Shown here one piece after another: positions 1-9,050 of a stretch of DNA of 19,497 nt. The notes under the pieces were generated by a model that made no database searches, was not told the origin of the DNA, and was given only the letters and a program-made list of their open reading frames with translations. The DNA comes from Micrococcaceae bacterium UBA4005 (GTDB taxonomy: Bacteria > Actinomycetota > Actinomycetes > Actinomycetales > Micrococcaceae), in the NCBI GenBank assembly GCA_002384315.1, contig DGBL01000027.1, positions 1 through 19,497 of the forward strand, read 5' to 3'. How positions within the stretch are numbered: the stretch's first letter is position 1; each line of letters opens with the position of its first letter. Made by a program: the position numbers and the translations under genes.

Positions 1-42
1 GACGACCTTGATGACGGCCAAGTAATTCTGCGGTGCTGCCAC
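1..42 (-). CDS. ftsZ: FtsZ, cell division GTPase (N-terminal 14 codons only)
   Basis: The minus strand reads GTG and then codons for AAPQNYLAVIKVV, which matches the remembered N-terminus of actinobacterial FtsZ just before its first glycine-rich nucleotide-binding loop. The reading frame runs off the left edge, so no GTPase motif is visible. An AAGGGA ribosome binding site lies 8 nt before the GTG. FtsZ polymerises into the Z-ring at mid-cell and recruits the divisome encoded by the genes upstream. Its position directly after ftsQ is the canonical end of the dcw cluster. The identification rests on 14 residues plus synteny, which together are strong. Confidence 0.9.
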   Translation of the reverse strand, partial: MAAPQNYLAVIKVV

Positions 43-133
43 GTCCTGTGTCCCTTGTTCGAATCTTTGCGCTGGATTGCGGTTGGCCTCCCGACCGGAG
101 CCGGATTCAACCTTCACTTCATCAACATTAACC

Positions 134-177
134 CTCAGGTTGAAAGTAAATGTTATGTCAAGTAACTGCTACCTGAG
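134..177 (-). promoter_or_regulatory. Candidate ftsZ promoter/operator region with 7-bp dyad
   Basis: The 202-bp ftsQ-ftsZ gap holds a consensus -35 hexamer TTGACA (minus strand, 156-161) followed by an AT-rich stretch. No good -10 lies at 17 bp; TAATGT (125-130) is too far away, so the exact promoter is unresolved. The arms ACCTGAG (171-177) and CTCAGGT (134-140) form a perfect 7-bp inverted repeat flanking the -35. A second short dyad, AACC-TGAG-GGTT, sits in the proximal arm. The gap breaks an otherwise tightly packed operon, consistent with ftsZ having its own promoter, as is known in other actinobacteria. Confidence 0.45.
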
Positions 178-244
178 ACGCTATGGCCCGGGGCTGCCGC
201 ATGCAATGACCGCTGCAGCGTGTCGCCGTTTTCTTTCCGTGCGG

Positions 245-1096
245 TCATCGCGTCACCGGCCGGTCGGGTGTGCTGACGTCGAACTCGCGTACTGGCGGAT
301 CGGCTGGCGGCTGCGCCAAAAGCGCCTGCAACACTCTGGCCTTGGCGTCGTTCTGCTCGGCGCTCCCCCAGAAAATTTTCTGGTCTCCGGTCAGGGCGAG
401 TTCGATGGAGTCCACGCTTTGGGCCGACGCGCTCTCCAACCGTGCGAGGATTCCCGGAGGCAGATCCGCGAGAACAGCGGTGATGGACGAAAAAACCTCG
501 CTGTTGACCGCATCGCTGCCGCCGTCGATCAATGGCAACTTCACGGATGCCCGGTCCTTTACCCCCTTGAGCTGCCGCCCTTGCGCATCGATGAGCATGA
601 AAACGTCCCCGCTCTGCAGCACGGCAACGGGTTTGCGCTCGATCACCGTGAGAACAAGCGTGGACGGAGGAGCAGCCGCCACCTTGACGTCCTCGATCGG
701 TGCCATGTGCTTGAGCAGTTCCCGGGCCTGGTCGTCAGTGATCTTCGTCAAGGACACTCCCATCAACGGCTCCAAGGCTGCGCTGACCTCCCCCGTCGTC
801 ACGAGGCTGGCGCCCTCGACCGTGACGGACCGGACGGCCAGTGCGGGGGAAAAAACCAGATAGGCAAGCAGCCCCCCGATGACGAGCGCAACCGAGCCTG
901 TGATGATGAGCAGGATCCTTCGACGCTTCCTCCGCGGCGGCTCAGGAAATTCAAGCAGCGTCGCGTCTGGAGTTGCCGCTTCCGCTGGGATGCTGGTCAC
1001 AGTAACCCTGGAAGAAGTAGCACGGACTTTCCCGTGGAGACCTTCAGGCACGGTTTCTTTGGGCACGGTTTCTTCAGACTCAGTTTCTTTCGACAC
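245..1096 (-). CDS. ftsQ: FtsQ/DivIB, divisome POTRA-domain protein
   Basis: FtsQ is a single-pass (type II) membrane protein that links the FtsL/FtsB-type subcomplex to FtsW-FtsI during septation. The 283-residue product has a charged cytoplasmic tail (1-60) ending in the basic stretch PRRKRRR, one transmembrane helix (about 61-83), a POTRA domain (about 86-155, beginning VRSVTVEG and containing VIERKPVAVL), and an FtsQ/DivIB beta domain to about 260. Size and architecture are normal for the family. The start is GTG, with GGAGG inside the murC 3' end about 12 nt upstream and only 2 bp after the murC TAA. A GTG start and the long spacing may keep expression low. Confidence 0.93.
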   Translation of the reverse strand: MSKETESEETVPKETVPEGLHGKVRATSSRVTVTSIPAEAATPDATLLEFPEPPRRKRRRILLIITGSVALVIGGLLAYLVFSPALAVRSVTVEGASLVTTGEVSAALEPLMGVSLTKITDDQARELLKHMAPIEDVKVAAAPPSTLVLTVIERKPVAVLQSGDVFMLIDAQGRQLKGVKDRASVKLPLIDGGSDAVNSEVFSSITAVLADLPPGILARLESASAQSVDSIELALTGDQKIFWGSAEQNDAKARVLQALLAQPPADPPVREFDVSTPDRPVTR

Positions 1097-1098
1097 GC

Positions 1099-2538
1099 TT
1101 ACGCCGGGCCTCCGGTCGATTCCGGTGCCGTTCCAGATCCGGAGGGTGCCGGCGTGTCCTGCAGCAGCGATACGAGACGCCCAGCGAGATGGGTCACGTC
1201 CCCGGCGCCCACCGTCAGGATGATGTCTCCAGGTTCAACGCGAGAGACCAGCAGCCGCAATGCCTCCTCCGTGTCTTCCAGATAGCCCCCCGGGCACTGC
1301 AGGTGGGCCGCTATCAGGGCGCTGCTCACTCCAGGAACAGGATCTTCCCGGGCGGCATAGATCGGCAGGATGGTCACCTGGTCGGCCAGTCCCAGGGAAC
1401 GGCCGAAAGCGGCCGCGAATTCGCGCGTGCGTGAATACAGATGCGGCTGGAATAGCACATGGACCCGATGCCCGCGGGCCACGGTGCGGGCGGCCGTCAG
1501 CGCGGCGGCGACTTCCGTCGGGTGGTGTGCGTAATCGTCGAAAACGCGGACGCCCGCTGCCTCCCCCCTGGCCTCGAAGCGCCGCGCCGCCCCCGTAAAG
1601 GAGGCCAGTCCGGCAGCGGCCACAGCCGGGTCGACACCGAGCTCAAGGGCAACACAGAAAGCAGCGGCGGCGTTGAGAATATTGTGCTGGCCGGGAACGC
1701 TGAGCTGAAGATCCTGGCTGGCGTCAAGGCCGTCGATACTGAAGGAGAGCAGGCTCGCTGAGGTGCTTCCGACGGCGCGCGTGGCGCTAATACGCACATC
1801 GGCGTTCTCTGCGTAGCCATAGGTGCGTAGCCGTGGTCCACGGCCATGCCGGCCCGCCAGCGCCGCCGCGCCGCCGTCATCGGCGCAGGCGACCAGCACT
1901 CCATCGGCGGGAAGCAGCTCAACGAATCTGTCGAAGACAGCGTCCACCGCAGCTGCTGTGCCGTAGTGGTCCAGATGGTCGGCTTCGACATTCGTCACGA
2001 CCGCCAGTTGCGGCCGATAGTTCAGGAAGGACCCGTCCGACTCATCAGCTTCGGCAACGAAGGTATCTCCCGTACCCCAGTGCGCATTCACACCCAGTGC
2101 CGCGACGTCACCGCCGATCGCAAACGAGGGATCCAACGCAGCCGCCTGCAACATGACGGTGATCATCGCCGTCGTCGTTGTCTTTCCGTGGGTTCCGGCG
2201 ACGGCGACGACGCTCCGGCCGGTCATGGCGGCCGCCAGCGCCTCGGACCGGTGCAGGACGGTAATCCCTGCCGCCCTGGCCGCTACCAGCTCCGGGTTGT
2301 CCTCGCGGATGGCCGAGGAGACCACCACGGTACTCGCGCCCGCCACATTGGATCCGTGGTGGCCGACCATGATTTCCGCACCGAGGGCGGCCAGGGAGCG
2401 CAGCCCGGCGCTCTGCTGCGCATCCGACCCGGAGACTTCGAGCTGCTGTCCAAGCAGGACCCGCGCCACGGCCGACATCCCGGCTCCGCCGATTCCAATG
2501 AAATGCACGCGGCCTGCGAGGATCGGCGACTTGTTCAT
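1099..2538 (-). CDS. murC: MurC, UDP-N-acetylmuramate--L-alanine ligase
   Basis: This cytoplasmic ATP-dependent ligase adds L-alanine to UDP-MurNAc, the first step of stem peptide synthesis. The 479-residue protein shows the MurC N-terminal Rossmann signature [11 protein letters not shown] (15-25), the P-loop GTHGKTTT (115-122), EADESDGSF (163-171), the Mur central-domain [11 protein letters not shown], and the C-terminal DDYAHHPTE (334-342), the last distinguishing MurC from MurD, MurE and MurF. The length is typical. Its ATG overlaps the murG TGA in an ATGA tetranucleotide, so translation is probably coupled. No ddl or murB lies between murC and ftsQ, unlike in many proteobacteria. Confidence 0.97.
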   Translation of the reverse strand: MNKSPILAGRVHFIGIGGAGMSAVARVLLGQQLEVSGSDAQQSAGLRSLAALGAEIMVGHHGSNVAGASTVVVSSAIREDNPELVAARAAGITVLHRSEALAAAMTGRSVVAVAGTHGKTTTTAMITVMLQAAALDPSFAIGGDVAALGVNAHWGTGDTFVAEADESDGSFLNYRPQLAVVTNVEADHLDHYGTAAAVDAVFDRFVELLPADGVLVACADDGGAAALAGRHGRGPRLRTYGYAENADVRISATRAVGSTSASLLSFSIDGLDASQDLQLSVPGQHNILNAAAAFCVALELGVDPAVAAAGLASFTGAARRFEARGEAAGVRVFDDYAHHPTEVAAALTAARTVARGHRVHVLFQPHLYSRTREFAAAFGRSLGLADQVTILPIYAAREDPVPGVSSALIAAHLQCPGGYLEDTEEALRLLVSRVEPGDIILTVGAGDVTHLAGRLVSLLQDTPAPSGSGTAPESTGGPA

Positions 2539-3677
2539 GATGGCTCCTGCTGATCGTGGGGTGTGGAGGCGTTCGACTGCGCAGCAGCCTGGATGACCAG
2601 CTCAGCCATCCGCCGGTCCGCGTCGTTGATTCCCTGGCCCGCAGCGGCTCTTGACATGCGCGCGAGTTCGGCTGAATTCTTCACCAACGGCAGACCCGTT
2701 GCGAGCAGCCAGTCAGAACTAAGAGCCGCGTCCTCAACCAGCAGCGCACCTCCCGCGGAAACCAGCGAGGCAGCATTAAGCCGCTGCTCTCCATTGCCGT
2801 GCGGCAACGGCACAAGTATCGAAGGCAGGCCGACGACGGCGAGCTCGCACACGGTTGCCGCACCAGCGCGGGCGAGCAGCAGGTCGGCCGCCGCGTACAC
2901 CGTTTCCATGGTGTCCACATAAGGGACCTGGTGATAGCCCGGCCCTGCAAGCAGCGAACCGTCCGCAGCACGAATTTCCTTACCCCGGCCCGTAATATGC
3001 AGGATCTGGACTCCGGCCGCACTGCACTGCCCCGCGATAGCCGCAACGGCCCGGTTGATGCTCGCCGCCCCGGATGATCCGCCGGTGACGACCAGCGTGG
3101 GAACGTCCTCGGCTAGCCCGAGCACTGCGCGCGCAGCCGATCGTTCCGCAGCACGGTCCAATCGGGTGATTTCCCTGCGCATCGGCATTCCCACAAAGAC
3201 GGCATCTGGCAACGGCGTTTCACGGAAAGCCACGGCGACGGTACAGGCAATCCGGGCGCCCAGCCTATTGGCCAAGCCTGGCCGGGCATTGGCCTCGTGG
3301 ATCACCACCGGCACGCCTCTCCACCGCGCGGCAAGATACAGCGGCGCTGATACATATCCGCCCACACCTACAACGACGTCGGCATTGGCTGTGTCGATGA
3401 TGCCGACGGCCTGACTGATGGCCCGCAGCAGGCGCGCGGGCAACTTCACCAGGTCAACCGACGGGCGCCGTGGCATCGGCACACGATCGATCGTCCGGAG
3501 CTGGTAACCGGCCACGGGAACCAGTCTGGTCTCCATCCCGGCTTGCGTCCCCACGACCACGACTCGGGTGTCCGGGCGTGCGGCGGTAAGCGCGTCGGCG
3601 ATAGCCAGCAGTGGGCTGATATGCCCGGCGGTGCCGCCTCCCGCGAAGACAACAGACAGGGGTACGGGAGTGCTCAT
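2535..3677 (-). CDS. murG: MurG, lipid II-forming N-acetylglucosaminyltransferase
   Basis: MurG is a GT-B, peripheral inner-leaflet enzyme that transfers GlcNAc from UDP-GlcNAc to lipid I, giving lipid II. The 380-residue protein has the N-terminal glycine-rich loop [10 protein letters not shown] (13-22), the conserved [12 protein letters not shown] (127-138), the second-domain loop [10 protein letters not shown] (199-208), and the UDP-GlcNAc site around RAGAATVCE (270-278) and [13 protein letters not shown]. All family landmarks are present. It overlaps both neighbours by ATGA tetranucleotides (with ftsW and murC). In the cluster it sits between the flippase/polymerase-type gene ftsW and murC. 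Confidence 0.97.
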   Translation of the reverse strand: MSTPVPLSVVFAGGGTAGHISPLLAIADALTAARPDTRVVVVGTQAGMETRLVPVAGYQLRTIDRVPMPRRPSVDLVKLPARLLRAISQAVGIIDTANADVVVGVGGYVSAPLYLAARWRGVPVVIHEANARPGLANRLGARIACTVAVAFRETPLPDAVFVGMPMRREITRLDRAAERSAARAVLGLAEDVPTLVVTGGSSGAASINRAVAAIAGQCSAAGVQILHITGRGKEIRAADGSLLAGPGYHQVPYVDTMETVYAAADLLLARAGAATVCELAVVGLPSILVPLPHGNGEQRLNAASLVSAGGALLVEDAALSSDWLLATGLPLVKNSAELARMSRAAAGQGINDADRRMAELVIQAAAQSNASTPHDQQEPS

Positions 3678-4912
3678 ATCGATGCGGGTTCCTTGGTTGC
3701 GTCTTCCGTAGCGGCGTCGAGGATTTCCTGCGGCACTTTGCGGGCGAAGGCCAGCAAAACCCCGACCGCCGCGAGTGTGAAGGTCAGCGCGGACCCGCCA
3801 TAGGAAATAAAGGGCAGCGGCACGCCGATCACGGGAAGCAAACCAGTGACCATGCCGATATTCACGAACGCCTGGCCGATGATCCAGACGAGGATCGAGC
3901 CCATAAGTATGCGCACGAACGGGTCCGTATAGCGCATCGCCACCCGGATGGTCGCAATGGCCAGGATTCCGAACAGAGCGACGACGACGACGGCGCCGAC
4001 CAATCCGAATTCCTCGCCGATGATCGCGAAAATGAAGTCATTGTGCGCTTCGGGGATCCAGTTCCACTTCTGTCGGCTCTGCCCGATACCCACTCCGAAG
4101 AATCCTCCGGAAGCCATCGCGAAAAGTCCGTTGTCGGATTGCAGGCAAAGGTCCTGGCCGTCGTCGCAGTTCAGACGGAGCCAAGCATTGATCCGGCCGC
4201 TTCTATTGCCGCTGCCGACCACCAGCAGGATCGATCCGAGAATCCCGGCGATTCCGGCGAGGGAGAACATTTTCATGGGCGCTCCGGCGAAGAACAGCGC
4301 AGCGGCCATGATCATCATGAGGATGATCGCCGTGCCCATATCCCCACCCAGCAGGACCAACCCGATAGGCAGGCCGCCGATGGGGAGCGCGGGCATCACC
4401 GCGTGTTTCCAATCGCGAATCAGAGCCTTCTTCCGGGAGAGCACCATGGCGAGCCAGAGTGCGAGGGCTAGTTTCGCTGGTTCCGAGGGCTGCAGCGACT
4501 GGTTTCCGATCCGGATCCAGTTCTGGTTTCCATTGATGGATTCGCCGATCACCAGCACGAGTATCAGCAGCACGACTGCCACGCCGAGCCCGGGCCAGGC
4601 GAGTATTCGCAGGCCCCGCGGTCCAAACCTTGAAAGGATGAGCATCAGGACCAGTCCGGCCGCGGCCCACATGGCCTGCTTGAGGAAGAGGTTGAACTCG
4701 GAGGTTCCTGCGGAAATCGCTTCCACCGAGGAGGCGGAGAGCACCATCATCAGCCCGATGGCCGTCAACGCTAGGGCCGAGCCCAGGATGAGGTAATAGC
4801 TCGAGCCGCTGGGCATCCGCGACGTTCCCTCGATGGCGTTCCAGCCTGTGGCGATCCGCTGCCGGAGACCGCGGCGCTGCACGGCTGGCGAACGGGTGGG
4901 TGTGGTGGCCAT
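3674..4912 (-). CDS. ftsW: FtsW, septal SEDS peptidoglycan glycosyltransferase
   Basis: FtsW is a SEDS-family polytopic membrane enzyme that polymerises lipid II at the septum with its cognate class B PBP (FtsI). The 412-residue protein has a basic cytoplasmic N-terminus (1-35), about ten hydrophobic segments, the SEDS motif [20 protein letters not shown] (131-150), GDMGTA (190-195), and the extracytoplasmic loop with [17 protein letters not shown] (285-301), where D292 corresponds to the catalytic Asp of SEDS proteins. PFISYGG (367-373) is the C-terminal family signature. Synteny with murD and murG favours FtsW over RodA. The start ATG follows the murD TAG with no spacer. Two cysteines (C249, C256) lie in the large outer loop. 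Confidence 0.95.
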   Translation of the reverse strand: MATTPTRSPAVQRRGLRQRIATGWNAIEGTSRMPSGSSYYLILGSALALTAIGLMMVLSASSVEAISAGTSEFNLFLKQAMWAAAGLVLMLILSRFGPRGLRILAWPGLGVAVVLLILVLVIGESINGNQNWIRIGNQSLQPSEPAKLALALWLAMVLSRKKALIRDWKHAVMPALPIGGLPIGLVLLGGDMGTAIILMMIMAAALFFAGAPMKMFSLAGIAGILGSILLVVGSGNRSGRINAWLRLNCDDGQDLCLQSDNGLFAMASGGFFGVGIGQSRQKWNWIPEAHNDFIFAIIGEEFGLVGAVVVVALFGILAIATIRVAMRYTDPFVRILMGSILVWIIGQAFVNIGMVTGLLPVIGVPLPFISYGGSALTFTLAAVGVLLAFARKVPQEILDAATEDATKEPASI

Positions 4913-6484
4913 CTACGACTCCTTCGCGGTGTTCGCCTGCCCCTCCACCACCGATCGAACGGCCTGGACAAAGGCCTCGCCCCGGTGGGCGTAGGAAGAA
5001 AACTGATCCATGGACGCGGCAGCCGGAGCCATGAGGACGGTGTCGCCGTCGGTTGCCAGAAGCGCCGCCTGGGCAACAGCCCGTTTCATCACTTCCTCCC
5101 CGGAGGTCTCCCCTTCCGGTTCGACAGCCAGCTGTCCTCCTCCAGTGTGACCGCTGCCTGGAGTGAAGACTGGAACATCTGGCGCGTGTCGGTTTAACGC
5201 GCCGGACAATGGTGTGGCGTCCGTCCCGATGACCACCACAGCCCTGAGCCGTCCGGCGTTGGAGCGCACCAGATCGTCGTAGTCGACACCTTTGGAAAGT
5301 CCTCCGGCGATCCACACCACGGACTGGAAAGAGGCCAGCGAGGCCGCTGCGGCATGCGGATTGGTCGCTTTTGAATCGTTGACCCAGAGCACCCCGTCCC
5401 GGGAGGTCACTACCTGGATGCGGTGCTCACCCGGCAGGTAGGCGCGGAGCCCCTCCCGGATTGCGGACGCAGCCACTCCGGCTGCCCGCGCGAGCGCCGC
5501 GGCCGCCAGCGCGTTGGCTACCAGATGCCGCGGAACCACTGCGCCCAGATCTGCGGTGGCGGCGAGCTCGCGGGCTGAATCCTTGCGCTGTTCGATGAAC
5601 GCCCGGTCCACGAGCAGGCCGTCAACCACGCCGAGCATGCTGACCGCGGGGGTCCCCGTCGTGAACCCCACCGCCCGGCATCCTTCCACGACGTCGGCAT
5701 CCTCAACCATCTTCTCGGTATCCCGTTGGTCGGCGTTATAAATGCACGCCACCTGGGTCCGCTCATAGACTCTGGCCTTGTCGGCAAGGTAGTGCTGGTA
5801 CCCGCCGTGCCAATCGACATGGTCCTGCGCAACGTTAAGGCAGACGCTGGCCAGCGGTGACACCGATTCGGTCCAGTGCAGCTGGAAACTGGAAAGTTCG
5901 ACGGCGATCATGTCGTATCCGTCCGGGTCCCGGATAACATCCAGGATGGGTGTGCCCACATTTCCGGCTGCGATCGCACGCAGGCCTGCGGCACGCAAAA
6001 TGGACTCCGTCATCCCCACCGTCGTGGTCTTGCCGTTCGTGCCCGTAATGCACAGCCACGGCGGGGTTTTTCGTCCATGGCGGAGCCGGACCCGCCACGC
6101 GAGCTCGACATCGCCCCAGATGGGGATGCCCGCCGCAGCGGCGGCGCTGAGCACCGGGTGGGTGGGACTCCAACCAGGCGAGGCGATCACCAGTTCCGGT
6201 GCGGCTCCGTCGACCAGCGGCACAGCGTCGGTATGTTCGGGGCCGAGCAATACGCCAGCCGCCCCGACAATCCGCAGCGTGTCCGCCCGGGCCTGGTTCT
6301 GGGTGGAAGCTTTACCGTCCACGACAACGACGCGCGCTCCGAGTTCAATCAGCGTATCGGCCGCAGAGAAACCGGTTTGTCCGATCCCTGCGACGACGAC
6401 TCGAAGCGCTGACCAGTCCGCGTCCCAGCTGGTAAGCAACCCGAGATCGCGGGGACCGCCTGGCTTAGCCTTTCCGTCCGTCAA
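4913..6484 (-). CDS. murD: MurD, UDP-MurNAc-L-alanine--D-glutamate ligase
   Basis: MurD adds D-glutamate to UDP-MurNAc-L-Ala in the cytoplasm. With the chosen TTG start the protein is 523 residues: a Rossmann-like N-terminal part ([17 protein letters not shown], 29-45), the P-loop GTNGKTTT (148-155), [12 protein letters not shown] (217-228), [10 protein letters not shown] (370-379), and the C-terminal [15 protein letters not shown] (491-505). It is longer than the E. coli enzyme, partly from a Gly/Glu-rich insertion around 441-466. The frame is open upstream to 6550, inside mraY. TTG at 6482-6484 overlaps the mraY TGA and has GGAATGGG just upstream; the in-frame ATG at 6494-6496 is the main alternative. 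The start is therefore less certain than the product. Confidence 0.93.
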   Translation of the reverse strand: MTDGKAKPGGPRDLGLLTSWDADWSALRVVVAGIGQTGFSAADTLIELGARVVVVDGKASTQNQARADTLRIVGAAGVLLGPEHTDAVPLVDGAAPELVIASPGWSPTHPVLSAAAAAGIPIWGDVELAWRVRLRHGRKTPPWLCITGTNGKTTTVGMTESILRAAGLRAIAAGNVGTPILDVIRDPDGYDMIAVELSSFQLHWTESVSPLASVCLNVAQDHVDWHGGYQHYLADKARVYERTQVACIYNADQRDTEKMVEDADVVEGCRAVGFTTGTPAVSMLGVVDGLLVDRAFIEQRKDSARELAATADLGAVVPRHLVANALAAAALARAAGVAASAIREGLRAYLPGEHRIQVVTSRDGVLWVNDSKATNPHAAAASLASFQSVVWIAGGLSKGVDYDDLVRSNAGRLRAVVVIGTDATPLSGALNRHAPDVPVFTPGSGHTGGGQLAVEPEGETSGEEVMKRAVAQAALLATDGDTVLMAPAAASMDQFSSYAHRGEAFVQAVRSVVEGQANTAKES

Positions 6485-7581
6485 CCCACAACCCATTCCG
6501 CATAGAAAATCCCCAGGGCCACCGCCACGAAGAGCCCAGCGAGTATCCAAAAGCGTACGACGACGGTCACTTCCTGCCAGCCCTTGAGCTCGAAGTGGTG
6601 CTGGAGCGGCGCCATCTTGAAGACGCGCTTTCCGCCCGTCAGCTTGAAATAACCGACCTGGATGATGACCGAGAGTGTGATCATCACGAACAGTCCTGCC
6701 ATGATGACCAGTAGCAGCTGGGTCCGGGAGAGGATGGCGAACCCGGCGATCGCCCCGCCGATGGCCAGTGAGCCGGTATCACCCATGAAGATCTTGGCGG
6801 GCGAAGTATTCCACCAAAGGAATCCGACCAGGGCCCCGCACATGGCTCCGGCAATCAGCGCCAGGTCCAATGGATCACGGACCTCGTAGCAGACATTCCC
6901 GGGCACCCGCGGCGATCCGCAACTCTGGTTGGACTGCCAGATTCCCATCAGCATGTACGCGCCGAACACCAGGATCGCTGCCCCGGCTGCGAGCCCGTCG
7001 AGTCCGTCGGCAAGATTCACCCCATTGGTCGCCGCGGTGATGATCAGGTTGGACCACAGCACAAAGAGGATTGCCCCAAGAAGGGTCCCCGCGAAGGCGA
7101 AGTCGATAGGGGTGTCGCGAATGAACGAGACTGCCGTGGAGGCGGGCGTGCGCCCCTGCGCATTGGGAAACTGCAGCGCGAGGACTGCGAAGATGATTCC
7201 CACCAGTGTCTGGCCCGCGATTTTGGCCGGAGCGCTCAGGCCCAGGCTGCGTTGCTTGGAGATCTTGATGTAGTCATCGAAGAAACCGACGATTCCCATT
7301 CCTGTCATAACCATCAGCAGCAGCAGACCGGACACCGTTGGGCCGGTCGATGTCCCTGCCATGGACATCACCAGGTGGGTCGTGAAGTAGGCCAAGAGCA
7401 CGGCACCTACGATGACGGCTCCGCCCATGGTCGGAGTTCCGCGTTTCGTATGGTGGGCGGTGGGCCCGTCGTCCCGGATGAACTGGCCGTAGCTTTTGTT
7501 CACCAGCAGGCGGATGAACAGCGGAGTCCCCACGAATGCGATCAACAGCGCGGAAGCTGATCCAGCTAGGAGAGCGATCAC
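6481..7581 (-). CDS. mraY: MraY, phospho-MurNAc-pentapeptide translocase
   Basis: MraY transfers phospho-MurNAc-pentapeptide from UDP to undecaprenyl phosphate, forming lipid I. The 366-residue polytopic protein shows the cytoplasmic signature [18 protein letters not shown] (37-54), the Mg-binding FFDDY (100-104), [10 protein letters not shown] (189-198), the active-site FMGDTGSLA (265-273) and the uridine-binding [10 protein letters not shown] (325-334). About ten transmembrane helices are apparent. The GTG start overlaps the murF TGA (GTGA). The predicted outer loop at about 216-236 contains two cysteines (C221, C231). The length is typical of actinobacterial MraY. Confidence 0.97.
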   Translation of the reverse strand: MIALLAGSASALLIAFVGTPLFIRLLVNKSYGQFIRDDGPTAHHTKRGTPTMGGAVIVGAVLLAYFTTHLVMSMAGTSTGPTVSGLLLLMVMTGMGIVGFFDDYIKISKQRSLGLSAPAKIAGQTLVGIIFAVLALQFPNAQGRTPASTAVSFIRDTPIDFAFAGTLLGAILFVLWSNLIITAATNGVNLADGLDGLAAGAAILVFGAYMLMGIWQSNQSCGSPRVPGNVCYEVRDPLDLALIAGAMCGALVGFLWWNTSPAKIFMGDTGSLAIGGAIAGFAILSRTQLLLVIMAGLFVMITLSVIIQVGYFKLTGGKRVFKMAPLQHHFELKGWQEVTVVVRFWILAGLFVAVALGIFYAEWVVG

Positions 7582-9044
7582 GACTGTGGGCCTTCCGGAG
7601 GGGCGATGGCGTCAGTTCGTAATGCTATCCGATCCCCGAGGAACCGAAGTCCAGCCCCGTTCGAGGACTTGAAGAGCACCAGGTCCCCCGGGCGCAGTTC
7701 CTGCTCAAGGAGCCGCTCGGCTGTTTCCACATCAGGAACGTGCTGGGCTTCCTCACCCCAGGACCCCTCAAGGACAGCCCCGTTATAGAGTGCGCGGGTG
7801 CCGCTTCCAATCGCCAGTAGGCGTGAAATGTTCAACCGCACGGCCACCCGGCCCAGCAGATCGTGTTCTTCAATCGAGCGCTCACCGAGTTCGAGCATCT
7901 CGCCGAGCACTGCCCAGGTGCGGCGGTCCCGCCCCAGCTCAGCGAGCGTGCGCAAGGCAGCGCGCATCGATTCCGGGTTCGCGTTATAGGCGTCATTGAT
8001 CACGGTGACGCCATCCGGGCGCTCGGTGCGTTCCATCCGCCACCGGCTCGCCGCACCGGTGGTGTTCAGCGCACGCGCGATGCGCTCCCCAGGAACGCCC
8101 ACGGCCCAGGCCACCGCCGCCGCAGCCAGCAGGTTATCGATCTGGTGCAGGCCGATCAGCGGGGACGTTACCGCGTGCATCGAGCCGTCTGGAAGCTTGA
8201 GCTCGAAGGTGGGGTGCCCCGCCGTCGTCGTTGTTCCGTGCACCGCAGTGAGGACCGGCCCATCCGCGGGCCGGAAATCCGTGGACGACGTGAAATACAT
8301 CCTGCGTGCCGCGGTACGCTCACGCATAGCCAGGACCCGTTCGTCATCGGCGTTGATGATTGCCGTGCCTGCCGCGTCGAGGGCTTCCAGGAGTTCGCCT
8401 TTGGCTACCGCAATATTCTCAATCCCTCCGAATTCGCCGGCGTGCGCCGACCCGACACAGAGCACAACCCCCACATCCGGACGTACCATCCGGGCCAGGT
8501 AGTCGATATTTCCCCGGCGGGTGGCACCCATCTCGATGATCAGGTACCGCGTGCCGTACTCTGCGGAGAAAATGGTCAGCGGCACGCCGACTTCGCCGTT
8601 GAACGACCCGGTGGGGGCTACTGTCGTTCCTTCGGCCGCGAGGATTCCGTACAACAGGTCCTTGGTAGTGGTTTTTCCGGCGGAGCCGGTAATCCCGATC
8701 ACCGTCAACGCGGAGTGTTCGCGGAGCCGTCGGACCGCTTCGGCGGCCAGGGCGCCCATCGCCAGCACCGTATCGGCAACGATCACTGCAGGCAGGTCCG
8801 CTCCGGCGTCGTCAAGGACCGCGTGCTCCGCAACGGCGAGCACGGCGCCGTTCGCGAAGGCTTGGGCTGCGTGGAGGTGCCCGTCGGAGACTTCTCCGCG
8901 TTTGGCGAAGAACAGTCCTCCGGCGCGGGACTCGCGTGAATCCGTGGTCGCGGAGCTCACGCGCAGCGACGCCTCCGCCCGTGCACTGGGCGAAAGCGAG
9001 CCACTGGTGATTTCGGCGATATCCGCCGCGCTGAATTCAATCAT
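7578..9044 (-). CDS. murF: MurF, UDP-MurNAc-tripeptide--D-Ala-D-Ala ligase
   Basis: MurF completes the cytoplasmic precursor by adding the D-Ala-D-Ala dipeptide. The 488-residue protein has the N-terminal substrate domain ([19 protein letters not shown], about 33-51), the P-loop [12 protein letters not shown] (117-128), [10 protein letters not shown] (171-180), a central-domain SAHAGEFGG (199-207), and the C-terminal [12 protein letters not shown] (349-360), which is diagnostic for MurF. The start ATG is 6 bp beyond the murE TAG. The gene order murE-murF-mraY matches the pathway order around this step. Confidence 0.97.
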   Translation of the reverse strand: MIEFSAADIAEITSGSLSPSARAEASLRVSSATTDSRESRAGGLFFAKRGEVSDGHLHAAQAFANGAVLAVAEHAVLDDAGADLPAVIVADTVLAMGALAAEAVRRLREHSALTVIGITGSAGKTTTKDLLYGILAAEGTTVAPTGSFNGEVGVPLTIFSAEYGTRYLIIEMGATRRGNIDYLARMVRPDVGVVLCVGSAHAGEFGGIENIAVAKGELLEALDAAGTAIINADDERVLAMRERTAARRMYFTSSTDFRPADGPVLTAVHGTTTTAGHPTFELKLPDGSMHAVTSPLIGLHQIDNLLAAAAVAWAVGVPGERIARALNTTGAASRWRMERTERPDGVTVINDAYNANPESMRAALRTLAELGRDRRTWAVLGEMLELGERSIEEHDLLGRVAVRLNISRLLAIGSGTRALYNGAVLEGSWGEEAQHVPDVETAERLLEQELRPGDLVLFKSSNGAGLRFLGDRIALRTDAIAPPEGPQS

Positions 9045-9050
9045 GACGAT

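Noticed and set aside
77-1285. 402-codon plus-strand open frame opposite ftsQ
   Set aside because: It is antisense to ftsQ and the end of murC, with Arg/His/Gly-rich low-complexity translation and no recognisable domain; a GC-rich shadow frame.
7863-8939. 358-codon plus-strand open frame opposite murF
   Set aside because: It is antisense to murF with no plausible ribosome binding site or family motif.
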